From Anaerolineae bacterium (GTDB lineage: Bacteria > Chloroflexota > Anaerolineae > Aggregatilineales > Phototrophicaceae): 41,615 nucleotides of DNA. The stretch is from assembly GCA_017303775.1 (NCBI GenBank), contig JAFLCH010000007.1:1-41615 (forward strand). The letters run 5' to 3'. Made by a program: the position numbers and the translations under genes. Of this stretch, positions 1 to 9,161 are shown piece by piece. The first letter of the stretch is position 1. Every line of letters begins with the position of its first letter. Below the pieces are notes generated by a model. The model saw only the letters and a list, made by a program, of their open reading frames with translations, did no database searches and was not told the origin of the DNA.

Positions 1-66
1 ATCGTAACATTGGTCTGTTGCTCCTCGCTCGAACCGTGCGTTATCATCAGGCGCTGGAGGGCACTC

Positions 67-1095
67 ATGAACCGATACATACTTCGTCGTTTGGTGCAGG
101 CGATCCCCACCTTGTTCGGGATCACTTTACTCAGTTTTATGTTGATGTTGGCCACCCCCGGTGATCCGATTACCACCATCACCTTTAACCCCAACTCATC
201 CCCGGAGGCGACCGCCAAATTGCGCCGTCAGCTCGGGCTAGACCAACCACCACTTGTCCAGTATGGCTACTGGCTCATCGGCAACGATTGGGTGCATATT
301 GATGTGGATGGTGATGGTGAAGGGGATGTTTATGGCACGCGTCGGGGCTTCCTGCGCGGCGATCTGGGACAGTCCATTCAATATCGTCGCCCCGTCTTAG
401 ATTTAATCCTTGAACGGGTTCCCGCCACCCTCCAACTCACCTTTTCCGGTGTTTTGCTAGGGTATCTTATCGGTATTCCAGTCGGGCTGTTCTCGGCGGC
501 TAAACACCGCTCTTGGTTCGATCAAGGCGCGCGCGTCCTCTCCGTCATCGGGGATGCAGTACCCAGTTTCTGGCTGGCGCTCATCCTCATCATTGTGTTC
601 AGCGTCAACCTCGGTTGGCTGCCCATGAGCGGGATGCGGGACATCACCCGCATGGAAGCTCGCTTTGACCTCGGTGAAACCATTCGCTATATGATTATGC
701 CCGTCAGCGTTCTCTCGCTCGGCATCATCGCCTTCATCTCGCGCTTCACCCGCACACAGGTGCTCGAAGTCATGGGGCAAGATTACGTGCGTACTGCTTA
801 CGCCAAAGGCTTGAGCGGTCGTCGTGTCCTCTGGATACATGTCATCCGCAACGCGCTCATGCCTGTAGCGACCTTTTTGGGGCCAACCTTAGGCAGCTTG
901 CTCGGCGGTGCGGTGATTATCGAGCAGGTATTTAGCTGGCCCGGTATGGGTCGGATGATCGTTGATGCCGTCTCTCAGCGGGACTATCCCCTGATCATGG
1001 GGACCGTTGTCATCAGTGCCGTGCTTTACATTTTGGGCGTGCTTTTTTCGGACGTTCTTTACAGCCTTATCGACCCGCGCGTTCGTCTGCAATAA
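67..1095 (+). CDS. Oligopeptide/dipeptide ABC transporter permease (DppB/OppB type)
   Basis: Inner-membrane subunit of a peptide-type ABC importer. The 342-residue protein starts MNRYILRRLVQAIPTLFG, the usual N-terminus of DppB-like permeases, followed by several hydrophobic segments. The EAA coupling loop near residues 240-260 (RTAYAKGLSG...RNALMP) contacts the ATPase. The ATG at 67 is preferred over an upstream TTG because GGAGG lies at 56-60. Oddity: residues 79-90, in the first extracytoplasmic loop, read DVDGDGEGDVYG, with Asp/Glu spaced like an EF-hand calcium loop. The next permease gene starts 10 bases after the stop, so the two form one operon. The ATPase genes are not in the window and may lie upstream. 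Substrate is inferred from family only. Confidence 0.93.
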   Translation: MNRYILRRLVQAIPTLFGITLLSFMLMLATPGDPITTITFNPNSSPEATAKLRRQLGLDQPPLVQYGYWLIGNDWVHIDVDGDGEGDVYGTRRGFLRGDLGQSIQYRRPVLDLILERVPATLQLTFSGVLLGYLIGIPVGLFSAAKHRSWFDQGARVLSVIGDAVPSFWLALILIIVFSVNLGWLPMSGMRDITRMEARFDLGETIRYMIMPVSVLSLGIIAFISRFTRTQVLEVMGQDYVRTAYAKGLSGRRVLWIHVIRNALMPVATFLGPTLGSLLGGAVIIEQVFSWPGMGRMIVDAVSQRDYPLIMGTVVISAVLYILGVLFSDVLYSLIDPRVRLQ

Positions 1096-1105
1096 GAGAG
1101 AACCT

Positions 1106-2020
1106 ATGGAAACGACATCGACCTTACCCGCCATTTCGACGCTGCAAACACCCCATCGCTCACTTTCATTAGGCGAGGCCGCGCTCCGCTATATCCTACG
1201 GGATCGTCTGACGCTGTTCGCGCTCAGCGTGCTCATCTTTTTGACTCTGTTTTGTATCTTTGGCCCGCCCATAGTCGAGAATACGACCGGGTTCGACCCC
1301 AATCGCACCAACGTGCTGGATCGTTATCTCAAACCCGGTGAAAAGGGGCATCTCCTCGGCACTGACCAACTCGGGCGTGATCAATTTATTCGCTTGTTGC
1401 ATGGAGGGCGTATTTCCCTCTTTATCGCCTACAGCGCCAGCATCATGTCGATTGTGATCGGCGTCGTGCTGGGCATTATTGCCGGTTTCAACGGGGGGCT
1501 AGTGGATGACATCATCACATGGTTCATCAATACCCTGTCCTCCATCCCCAGCATCTTTCTCTTGATTCTCTTCTCGACGGTATTTTCGCCGTCACCAACA
1601 ACCCTTGTCATGCTCTTGGCGCTGCTCGGTTGGGTTTCGACCTGCCGCTTGACGCGTGGTGAGGTGTTTACCCTCAAGGAACGGGAGTATATTCTGGCGG
1701 CGCGGGCGCTTGGTGCCTCCACCCCTCGCATCATGTTCTCCCATATCCTCCCCAATCTGCTTTCGCAAATCATTGTGGCGCTCACCATTGATGCCGGTGT
1801 ATTGATCCTCATCGAAAGCGGTTTGAGCTTCTTGGGGTTAGGCGTACAGCAGCCTACCGCTTCATGGGGGAACATGCTCACGGCGGCACGTACTTATTTT
1901 GCTACCGGTGTACACCTCGTCATCTGGCCGGGCATCATGATTACCTTCACCGTCCTTTGCTTTTACATCGTGGGCGACGGCTTACGCGATGCCTTCGACC
2001 CCCGTATGTCTCGCCGTTAA
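1106..2020 (+). CDS. Oligopeptide/dipeptide ABC transporter permease (DppC/OppC type)
   Basis: Second membrane subunit of the peptide importer, 304 residues from the ATG at 1106, which follows AGAGAGAA closely. It has the DppC layout: one N-terminal membrane segment (about residues 35-55), a periplasmic stretch containing LLGTDQLGRDQFIRLLHGGR, then five more hydrophobic segments. The EAA loop (REYILAARALGAS, then HILPNLL) and the SGLSFLGLGVQQP motif are typical. It pairs with the DppB-type permease just upstream. A strong hairpin with a T run follows the stop, so transcription probably ends here. The matching solute-binding protein may be the convergent gene at 2130-3788. Confidence 0.93.
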   Translation: METTSTLPAISTLQTPHRSLSLGEAALRYILRDRLTLFALSVLIFLTLFCIFGPPIVENTTGFDPNRTNVLDRYLKPGEKGHLLGTDQLGRDQFIRLLHGGRISLFIAYSASIMSIVIGVVLGIIAGFNGGLVDDIITWFINTLSSIPSIFLLILFSTVFSPSPTTLVMLLALLGWVSTCRLTRGEVFTLKEREYILAARALGASTPRIMFSHILPNLLSQIIVALTIDAGVLILIESGLSFLGLGVQQPTASWGNMLTAARTYFATGVHLVIWPGIMITFTVLCFYIVGDGLRDAFDPRMSRR

Positions 2021-2046
2021 TGCCCTCATCTTACGGTTGCTGAAAT

Positions 2047-2084
2047 AAAAGAGAGACCTTCTTGTTCGAGAAGGTCTCTCTTTT
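2047..2084. terminator. Bidirectional intrinsic terminator between convergent genes
   Basis: A perfect 15-bp stem has arms at 2047-2061 (AAAAGAGAGACCTTC) and 2070-2084. T2062-A2069 and T2063-G2068 can extend it. The + strand arm ends in a T run at 2080-2085, and the A run at 2047-2050 gives a T tail on the other strand. It therefore can stop both the permease operon (+) and the binding-protein gene (-). Confidence 0.9.
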
Positions 2085-2129
2085 TCTATATCTGTCTGCT
2101 TAGCTCAAGCAGTGTTTTAGGCCAGAATT

Positions 2130-3788
2130 TTAGCCACCAACACCGATCGACCAGTTGATCACGCCGAAACGATCATTGAACGCACCCGGATCATAGTTCT
2201 GGATGCGGTTGTTCATCACGAAGACCTGATTGGTGCCGACGGTGAAGTCGTAGGCCACATCTTCCTTGACGATACGGTTGACCGCGCTGTAAGCCGCAGC
2301 ACGTTCTTCCTGCGAGCAGCCCACGGTAGAACGACCCTGTTCCAGCAGCGCGTCTACTTCCGGATTGACGTAGGAAGTGAGGTTGAAGCCGCTGCCGGGA
2401 ATATCATTCTTGCTGTACAGAATGCTGTAGGCAATGCCATCCACTTCGATACCGCCGCCGAAACCGACGATGGTTGCATCAAACTTCTGCGGGACGAGCA
2501 CATCATTCAGGTAGGCGCTCCATTCCATCGAGGTCACATTAACCTGAATGCCAATCTGACCGAGCTGATCCTGTGCCACCAGCGCGATATTCGTCCACAG
2601 GTCAACCAGTGGCGAGTAAACCAGTTCAAACGTGAAGGGCACGCCGTCCTTTTCACGGATGCCGGTATCCGGGTTCAGCAGCCAGCCTGCTTCGTCCAGC
2701 AGCGCAGCAGCCTGTTCCGGATCATAAGCATAGGGGGTCACTTCTTCGTTAACTGTCGCCCACGAGAACATGGGGGTGAAAGGCCCGTTCAACAGGTAAC
2801 CACCGTCCGGTCCCAAGGTGCCAACGATAGCGCTCTTGTCGTAGCCCATCGCAATCGCCTGACGCACGCGAACATCACTGAAGAACTTGTTCGGGGTCTG
2901 TTCGATCAGATTACCGGATTCGTCGTAGGCAGACTGTGGGCTGGTCGGATCTTCCCAGTTCATGACGAACAACGGGGTGTTGTTCAGCGGTTCAACGAAC
3001 GCATTCAGGTTCGCGGGGCCGCCCAACTGTTCAAGCTGGTCAGGATACATGAACGCATAGTCCACTTCACCGCTCAACAGTGCCTGATTCTGGACAGCGG
3101 TATCCGCCAGAATGCGGTTGAGGATGAAGGGGATTTGCGGCGCACCACCCCAATAGTTTTCATTGGCGCGCAGACGGATGAAGTCGCCGGGGCTGTATTC
3201 ATCGACAATGTACGGGCCGCTGGTTACGGTGGGGGCGAGGTTGATCGGGTTATCGACGAAATCGCTGAAGTCCGCCGCATACAGTGCCGAGGGCACGGGC
3301 GTGAGTGAAGCGAATGCGCCACCCCAGATCGTGCAGTTCACCGCGCTCAGGACGACTTCGAAAGTCTTGTCGTCGATCACGTTGAAGGATTCGATGAGTT
3401 CCATATCAGCCTTGCGGGGCGAAGGAACGCTATCCGAGAGAATGGCGTTATAAGTGAAGAAAACATCGTTCGCAGTAATGGCCGAGCCATCGCTCCAAAC
3501 GGCTCCATCGACAATCGTGAAGGTGTAGGTCAGACCATCTTCCGATACTTCCCACGTAGTGAGCTTCGGCAGCGGTGCGCCGGTGTCCGGATCCGCTTCA
3601 TACAGACCATCGAACAAGAATGCCGAAACATCAATCGAGGTGCTGTCCGAAACAAGCGCTGGATTCAGGGTGGAAATGTCGCCGCCGGTTAATGCCCGGA
3701 TCAAGGTTTCTTCGGGTCCCTGCGCAGCGATGAATGCTGCCGGGACAACGACGAAAACTAATACCAACAGCAAGGCCAAACGTTTCAT
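2130..3788 (-). CDS. ABC transporter solute-binding protein, family 5 (peptide/nickel type)
   Basis: Exported binding protein of 552 residues in the SBP_bac_5 family, which delivers oligopeptides, and sometimes nickel or other ligands, to DppBC-type permeases. A signal peptide covers about residues 1-22 (MKRLALLLVLVFVVVPAAFIAAQ). It has no lipobox Cys, so this looks like a cleaved Sec substrate rather than a lipoprotein. Family features include LIRALTGGDISTLNP, the WSDGSAITANDVFFTYNAI segment near residues 100-120, and DVRVRQAIAMGYDK in the middle. The ATG has AGGAG eight bases upstream. It is convergent with the permeases and shares their terminator. Pairing with them is likely but inferred; the ligand is unknown. 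Confidence 0.92.
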   Translation of the reverse strand: MKRLALLLVLVFVVVPAAFIAAQGPEETLIRALTGGDISTLNPALVSDSTSIDVSAFLFDGLYEADPDTGAPLPKLTTWEVSEDGLTYTFTIVDGAVWSDGSAITANDVFFTYNAILSDSVPSPRKADMELIESFNVIDDKTFEVVLSAVNCTIWGGAFASLTPVPSALYAADFSDFVDNPINLAPTVTSGPYIVDEYSPGDFIRLRANENYWGGAPQIPFILNRILADTAVQNQALLSGEVDYAFMYPDQLEQLGGPANLNAFVEPLNNTPLFVMNWEDPTSPQSAYDESGNLIEQTPNKFFSDVRVRQAIAMGYDKSAIVGTLGPDGGYLLNGPFTPMFSWATVNEEVTPYAYDPEQAAALLDEAGWLLNPDTGIREKDGVPFTFELVYSPLVDLWTNIALVAQDQLGQIGIQVNVTSMEWSAYLNDVLVPQKFDATIVGFGGGIEVDGIAYSILYSKNDIPGSGFNLTSYVNPEVDALLEQGRSTVGCSQEERAAAYSAVNRIVKEDVAYDFTVGTNQVFVMNNRIQNYDPGAFNDRFGVINWSIGVGG

Positions 3789-3915
3789 CGAAGACTCCTA
3801 AACTATAAACTATGGTCGAAGACTCCCCCCGACCAAAACCAACCGAATGAAGAATATACCTGCTATGAGGTAGAAAACATCGCGCAAGTTGACAAGGTTT
3901 TATACCGCAAAACTG

Positions 3916-5280
3916 TCACTTCTGTGAATCACGGAGATAAGCTGCGGTTGCTAACCCTGCACAAACCTGCACGCCGACCAAACTGCGGATGGGCAGCGCG
4001 CGATAGTTCAGATCGCCCTCCAACGCTGCCCCCTGTTCTATCAGGTACGAACGCGCCGCATCACGGCTGTTCCGGATATTTTCAGAGGTATTGCCGCTGC
4101 TGATTTCGTCATCTAACATACGCGCTAACATGCCTAACAGCAGCAGGCGGTAAAAACGATTGCCGAGGAGATTGCTAAAGACTTCGGCCTGTGTCGCAGG
4201 CCGGTTTGTTTCTTCAGCCGACTGCGCCCATTTGCGTTCCACTTCGCGGTAATCTTTACCCATGCTCAAGAAGGAGATAACCGCACGGCTGATGAGGGTT
4301 TCCTGCCGCAGATCAGCCCGTACCAACGCGAGCTGCTGGTTGATCCACTGGTCGAACTCCTCCGCTAGATCAAGCCCTTGCAGAATGGCATCGCGCCGCA
4401 GCGTTGTAGAAAGACTCTGGTCGTTCACGCGCGGGTCATCATAGTAGGGCAATTCCACCACCAATGTGTACGAGCCGTATTGGGCGGCATATTCCCCGCT
4501 GGAAGCCCCACCCGAAATCACTGTCGCGGGGTCTTCAACCCCGTTCTGAGCGAGATAATCGTAGGTCGTGGATGAACTCAACCATTTATACACGGCGGGT
4601 GCGAGCTTTTCGGCATAGCTGACTTCTGGTTCACCCAGATCAAGCGCCAGATCAAACCACGTTGGGATTTCAGAGAACTGCTGGAACAGGTTTTCATCTC
4701 CGCCGGTGGCGTAGTAATAGACTCCACCGAATCCTGCGTTATGCAGGGAATAGAGCAGCGCCGGCTTGAGTTCATCGATGACGTTCATCAATGTTTGGGT
4801 TTCCGGCAGCGGCTGGTTGAAGTGCAGTGTCTTGTAATCAATCGGGAATGTCCATTCGACCTGATCGAACGGCGCGGGGCGGAAGAAGTGCCGGGCATAA
4901 TTGGTGGGTGTGAATGGCCCCTTAAACCAACCTTCGTTCAAGCGCATACCGTCACTATCGATGCACTTGATGAAGTGCCATGTATACCCTAACTCTGCCC
5001 GCAGATCGGCATCTTCACAGAGCTGGCGCGTCAAAAATTCAATCGTCATGGTGCCAATCGGCTCGTTGGGATGCGGCCCGCCGAAAACAAAGGCCTGAAG
5101 CGGCCCGCCTTTAATCGTGATCAGTTCAATCGGTTCACCGCTGCGCGCCTGCCCTACCACTCGCGTACTGACTAATTCCGGGAAATCGGCAGCAAGGCGA
5201 CGTGTCGAAGCATTTAACTCGTCGATGGTCAAGAAATAGGGATAATCCGGAATGGAGGCTGCTATTTTGCGGAGATCCAC
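3916..5280 (-). CDS. M14-family zinc carboxypeptidase-like protein
   Basis: A 454-residue protein with a metallocarboxypeptidase core. The zinc motif HxxE is H70-P-N-E73 (FGGPHPNEPIG). The third zinc ligand is probably H180 in LLYSLHNAGFGG, and the catalytic Glu probably E276 in YTLVVELPYYDD. The substrate-carboxylate region is DSDGMRLNEGW (110-118). About 150 C-terminal residues beyond the core are helical and unrecognised. No signal peptide is seen, so it is probably cytoplasmic. The start is GTG with AAGGA eight bases upstream. It lies 127 bases upstream of the peptide-binding protein on the same strand, which suggests trimming of imported peptides; that role is inferred. An amidohydrolase of the succinylglutamate desuccinylase branch is the main alternative. 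Confidence 0.82.
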   Translation of the reverse strand: MDLRKIAASIPDYPYFLTIDELNASTRRLAADFPELVSTRVVGQARSGEPIELITIKGGPLQAFVFGGPHPNEPIGTMTIEFLTRQLCEDADLRAELGYTWHFIKCIDSDGMRLNEGWFKGPFTPTNYARHFFRPAPFDQVEWTFPIDYKTLHFNQPLPETQTLMNVIDELKPALLYSLHNAGFGGVYYYATGGDENLFQQFSEIPTWFDLALDLGEPEVSYAEKLAPAVYKWLSSSTTYDYLAQNGVEDPATVISGGASSGEYAAQYGSYTLVVELPYYDDPRVNDQSLSTTLRRDAILQGLDLAEEFDQWINQQLALVRADLRQETLISRAVISFLSMGKDYREVERKWAQSAEETNRPATQAEVFSNLLGNRFYRLLLLGMLARMLDDEISSGNTSENIRNSRDAARSYLIEQGAALEGDLNYRALPIRSLVGVQVCAGLATAAYLRDSQK

Positions 5281-5432
5281 AGGCAGTGTCCTTAATTGTG
5301 GGTGTTCATCGATGTAGATGACACATTATGACAATGACGCAAGATTTCGCAATAAGACCATTGGTACTTGTTTGCACAATAGTACAGCCTGCAAGACGGG
5401 GAGGTTCAAATCTCTCAGCAGAAGGGATAAAC

Positions 5433-5465
5433 AAAACAGGACATGTTGGTATCACGTCCTGTTTG
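5433..5465 (-). terminator. Intrinsic terminator after the ABC exporter genes
   Basis: A perfect 9-bp stem has arms at 5434-5442 (AAACAGGAC) and 5456-5464 (GTCCTGTTT) with a 13-base loop. Read on the minus strand it ends in TTTTGTTTA. It lies about 30-60 bases after the stop of the second exporter gene. Confidence 0.72.
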
Positions 5466-5491
5466 ATTCATACGTTAGTGCGAACTGTATT

Positions 5492-7357
5492 TCAATCTCC
5501 GGCGGCTACAACCTGCCCCGGCAGATGTTGATCCAGACTGCTGCGCTCTGGCACAGCGAACGGGTCAAACTGGGCTTCCAGTTCATCACGGAACTGCTTG
5601 GTATATAGATTGTAGTAGTGTCCGCGAAGCTGCATCAGTTGAGCATGGCTGCCCATTTCGCTGATGCCACCGTGTTCGATGACCAGAATCCGATCCGCGC
5701 GGCGAATGGTACTGAGGCGGTGAGCGATGATAAAGCTGGTACTCTGCTTCATCAACACTTCCATACCGCGCTGGATGAGGGCTTCCGTCAGGGTATCAAC
5801 CGAGCTGGTCGCCTCGTCCATGACGAAGATTTCCGGTTTTGCCAGCACAGCACGCGCCAGACTGATCAACTGCTTCTGGCCGACGGAGAGCAGCACGCCA
5901 CCCTCACCGACTTCCTCATCATAACCCTTTTCCAGCGTGATTATGAAGTCATGCGCGCCCGCCAGTTTAGCGGCTTCTTCGATTTCCTCGTCGGTTGCGC
6001 CCAGACGGCCATAACGCAGGTTCTCGCGAATTGAACCGCTGAAGAGGTGCGGGGTTTGCAGCACCACACCGATCCGCGACTGAATTGCTTCCAGCGTGTA
6101 GTTGGTGTAGTCCTCTCCACCAATCAGGATGCGACCTTCTTTAGGTTCATAGAAGCGGCAGATCAGGTTGACGGTGGTACTCTTGCCACCGCCCGTCGGC
6201 CCGACCAGCGCAATGGTTTCGCCGCGCTTGACCTTCAGGTTAAAGTTGGTCAAGACGGGCTTTTCCGGCTGGTAGTAGAAGGTCACATTATCGAACTCGA
6301 TGTCTCCGCGAATGGTGCCGGGGTTGGTTGCGCCCGGTTTGTTGACGATGTCCGGCTTCGAGTCCATGAGGCTGAAGAAACGTTCAGCGCTGGCGACGGC
6401 CTGCTGCATTTCGCTGTAGACACGCGCCAGATCCTGCACCGGCCACATCATGAAGGTCACATAGGCGATGAAGGCCTGAATGCCACCGATGGTCATGGTT
6501 CCCAAGTTGACCTGAATACCGCCGTTCCACAGGATCGCGCCGATTGCCAGCGCGCTGAGAATTTGCACGACGGGCAGGAACAGCGCCGACAACCACGCCG
6601 CACGGAAAGCGCGCCGGTACATATTCTCCGCTAGATTATCGAATTCGCGGCGGTTTTCTTCTTCACGCCGCAGCGCCTTGACCACGCGCACACCGGTGAT
6701 GTTCTCGTTATAAGTACCGGTGATCTTGCTGTTGATCTTGCGCACCTCGCGATATTCAACAAGAATTTTGTTCTTGAACCACATCGCAACCCGCAGCAGG
6801 ATGGGGATCATGACGAGCACGATCAGCATCAACTGCCAGTTGATGGTGGCCATGAAGAACAGGGCGAACACGATGTTCATCACCGCCCATGTAACGTCCA
6901 ACATTCCCCACGTCACCAGATCGGCCATGCGCTCGGTATCCGAGGTGACACGTGACATGATCCAGCCGACCGGTGTCTTGTCGAAGTAGGAAAACGACAG
7001 GGTTTGTAGGTGATCGAAGACCGCCTTACGCAGGTCATAGCGCACCCGCTGCCCCAATACACCGGCCAAGAAAATGAAGGCGAACACGAACATGGCGAAG
7101 AAAATGGATACCACACCATAGATTGTCAGGTTATGGATGAGGGCATCGGTATTACGCGGGATGATACCTTCATCGACGATGCGCTTACCAAGAAAGGTGA
7201 AGAATGATTCCATGGCCGATACCACACCGATGGAAACCATGAAACCCAACACCCACTTCCAGTGCGGGCGTACTGCCCCCAGAATGCGCTTGAGAATGCT
7301 GGTGTTAACCTGCGATGATGAAAAATCTTCTTCTTCATACTGGAAGTCCGACGACAT
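5492..7357 (-). CDS. ABC exporter half-transporter, permease-ATPase fusion, catalytic half
   Basis: Type IV ABC exporter subunit of 621 residues: a six-helix membrane domain (about residues 40-330) followed by a nucleotide-binding domain. Walker A is GPTGGGKST, Walker B is IFVMDEATSSVD with the catalytic Glu present, and the H-loop is IIAHRLSTI. The signature is degenerate (LSVGQK instead of LSGGQ). I start at the ATG at 7357, which overlaps the end of the upstream exporter gene by 23 bases and has a perfect GGAGGT just before it; a longer in-frame start at 7423 lacks this. Together with the neighbouring half it fits the heterodimeric exporters such as LmrCD, BmrCD and TM287/288, which export drugs or lipids. 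The substrate is unknown. Confidence 0.92.
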   Translation of the reverse strand: MSSDFQYEEEDFSSSQVNTSILKRILGAVRPHWKWVLGFMVSIGVVSAMESFFTFLGKRIVDEGIIPRNTDALIHNLTIYGVVSIFFAMFVFAFIFLAGVLGQRVRYDLRKAVFDHLQTLSFSYFDKTPVGWIMSRVTSDTERMADLVTWGMLDVTWAVMNIVFALFFMATINWQLMLIVLVMIPILLRVAMWFKNKILVEYREVRKINSKITGTYNENITGVRVVKALRREEENRREFDNLAENMYRRAFRAAWLSALFLPVVQILSALAIGAILWNGGIQVNLGTMTIGGIQAFIAYVTFMMWPVQDLARVYSEMQQAVASAERFFSLMDSKPDIVNKPGATNPGTIRGDIEFDNVTFYYQPEKPVLTNFNLKVKRGETIALVGPTGGGKSTTVNLICRFYEPKEGRILIGGEDYTNYTLEAIQSRIGVVLQTPHLFSGSIRENLRYGRLGATDEEIEEAAKLAGAHDFIITLEKGYDEEVGEGGVLLSVGQKQLISLARAVLAKPEIFVMDEATSSVDTLTEALIQRGMEVLMKQSTSFIIAHRLSTIRRADRILVIEHGGISEMGSHAQLMQLRGHYYNLYTKQFRDELEAQFDPFAVPERSSLDQHLPGQVVAAGD

Positions 7358-9161
7358 CGCTGACCTCCCTTTCCACTTCTTCTTCAATACGAGACTGTAA
7401 TTCGAAAATCTGGCGATAGACACCGGGCTGCGCCAGCAATTCTTCGTGCGTGCCGCGCTGGATGATGCGCCCTTTGTCGAACACCAGAATCAGGTCAGCG
7501 TGCATCACGGTCTGGATGCGATGGGCGATAACAAAGCTGGTACGACCTTTCATCAGGCGTAGGAGCGCCTGCCGGATCGAATCTTCCGTTTCGCTGTCTA
7601 CCGATGATGTCGCGTCGTCCAGCAGCAGGATACGCGGGTTTTTGAGCAGGGTGCGAGCCAGCGCAACACGTTGTTTTTGACCGCCGGAAAGCGTCACACC
7701 GCGTTCACCGACCAGCGTGTTATAGCCATCGGGGAAGGATAGAATGACGTCATGCACCGCCGCTGCCCGCGCCGCGGCGATCACTTCATCGTCGCTGACC
7801 TGCCGCCCCACACCGTAAGTGATGTTTTCGCGGATGGTGCGTGAGAAGAGGAACGGCTCTTGTTCGACGATACCGATCTGTTTACGCAGCCAACCGCGCG
7901 GATAGTCTCGCAGCTCGATTCCATCCAGTGCGATCTTGCCGGAGGTGTATTCATAGAAACGCGGCAGCAGGCTGACCAGCGAGGTCTTACCCGAACCGGT
8001 TGACCCCATGAGCGCCACACTTTGCCCGGCCTTCACGCTGAAGGAGATGTTGTGCAGCACGGGCGTGTTTTCCTCGTATTCAAACGATACGTCCTCGAAG
8101 CTGACATCCCCGCGCAGATCAGCTTGCGGTTGATGCGCCCCGGCGACCAGCGACTCTTGTTCTTCGCCGATGACCTGCATCACGCGCTTGTATGAAACTA
8201 CACCGGTCGACATATCGACGATCAAGCGCCCCAGATTACGCATGGGGTTGATGATCATGGTGAGCAAGCTGACGTAGGCCAGATATGAACCGACGGTCAT
8301 CTCGCCGTTGATGACGAGGGTGGCCGCGTAGAAGTAGCCACCGATCATCTGGGCGAAGCATACGACGTCCGAGATCGGCCAGAAGAGCGAGTGCATGATG
8401 AGGAACTTACGCCCACGACGGTACTGTTCCGAGTTCTGCTTTTCGAACTTGGCGCGCTCGTAATCCTGCCGGTTGAAGGCTTTGACCACGCGCACACCGC
8501 TGAGGTTCTCTTGCAGCGTGGTGGAGAGCTTGGCTTCCTGCTCTTGCAAGCGTTCATAGAGTCTGGAGATGCGGCCAAAGAAGAACAGCGAGATGAGCAC
8601 GACCACCGGCACCACAATCACCGAAATGAACGCCAGCCCAACATTGAGGCTGAGGAGGGCGACGAAGTTGATGGTGAACAACAGGATGATACGCCCGACA
8701 CCGATGGCCTGTTCAGAGAAGAAGCGGCGGATGGCGTCGATATCCGAGGTTGAACGCGATAAGAGTTCACCGGTTTGCATGTTGTCGTGGTAGGTGAACG
8801 ATAAGCGCTGCATGTGGTCGTACATGGCGTCACGCAGGCGCAGCGCCAGACTCTCGGCAGTCTTGGAGGCAAAACGACCACTGACGAAGCTGAATGTTCC
8901 TTGCAGAGCCGCTAGAATCACAAAAGCCAGCGCTATGAGCGGCGCAAGCTCCATGACCTGCGGCGTGGGCAGGATGTCATCGACAAAGTGCCGGACGAGC
9001 AGGAACGAAGAGGTGTTCATCAGCGCGGAGATGGCGAGGGCCACTACGGCGATGAAATAGTATTTGCGGAAGCCTGTCATCATCTTCCAGAACCCGCGAA
9101 GCAGGTTCCGGGAAAGGCTGTCCCGAACATTGTATTGATATGTTTGTACAGGTGGAGTCAA
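7335..9161 (-). CDS. ABC exporter half-transporter, permease-ATPase fusion, degenerate-site half
   Basis: First gene of the exporter pair, 608 residues, with an N-terminal six-helix domain and a C-terminal ATPase. Walker A is GSTGSGKTS and the signature LSGGQKQR is canonical. Walker B is ILLLDDATSSVD, with Asp in place of the catalytic Glu. In heterodimeric exporters this Asp-bearing Walker B pairs with the partner's imperfect signature, here LSVGQK in the next gene, to make a non-hydrolysing site. The start is TTG at 9161 with GGAGG eight bases upstream; the next in-frame ATG is at residue 27, inside conserved sequence. It is translationally coupled to the next gene by a 23-base overlap. Confidence 0.92.
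   Translation of the reverse strand: MTPPVQTYQYNVRDSLSRNLLRGFWKMMTGFRKYYFIAVVALAISALMNTSSFLLVRHFVDDILPTPQVMELAPLIALAFVILAALQGTFSFVSGRFASKTAESLALRLRDAMYDHMQRLSFTYHDNMQTGELLSRSTSDIDAIRRFFSEQAIGVGRIILLFTINFVALLSLNVGLAFISVIVVPVVVLISLFFFGRISRLYERLQEQEAKLSTTLQENLSGVRVVKAFNRQDYERAKFEKQNSEQYRRGRKFLIMHSLFWPISDVVCFAQMIGGYFYAATLVINGEMTVGSYLAYVSLLTMIINPMRNLGRLIVDMSTGVVSYKRVMQVIGEEQESLVAGAHQPQADLRGDVSFEDVSFEYEENTPVLHNISFSVKAGQSVALMGSTGSGKTSLVSLLPRFYEYTSGKIALDGIELRDYPRGWLRKQIGIVEQEPFLFSRTIRENITYGVGRQVSDDEVIAAARAAAVHDVILSFPDGYNTLVGERGVTLSGGQKQRVALARTLLKNPRILLLDDATSSVDSETEDSIRQALLRLMKGRTSFVIAHRIQTVMHADLILVFDKGRIIQRGTHEELLAQPGVYRQIFELQSRIEEEVEREVSDVVGLPV

Noticed and set aside
5380-5425. GGAGGTTCAAATCTCTC resembles a tRNA T-arm.
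   Set aside because: The stem has a mismatch, and no anticodon or acceptor stem can be built around it.
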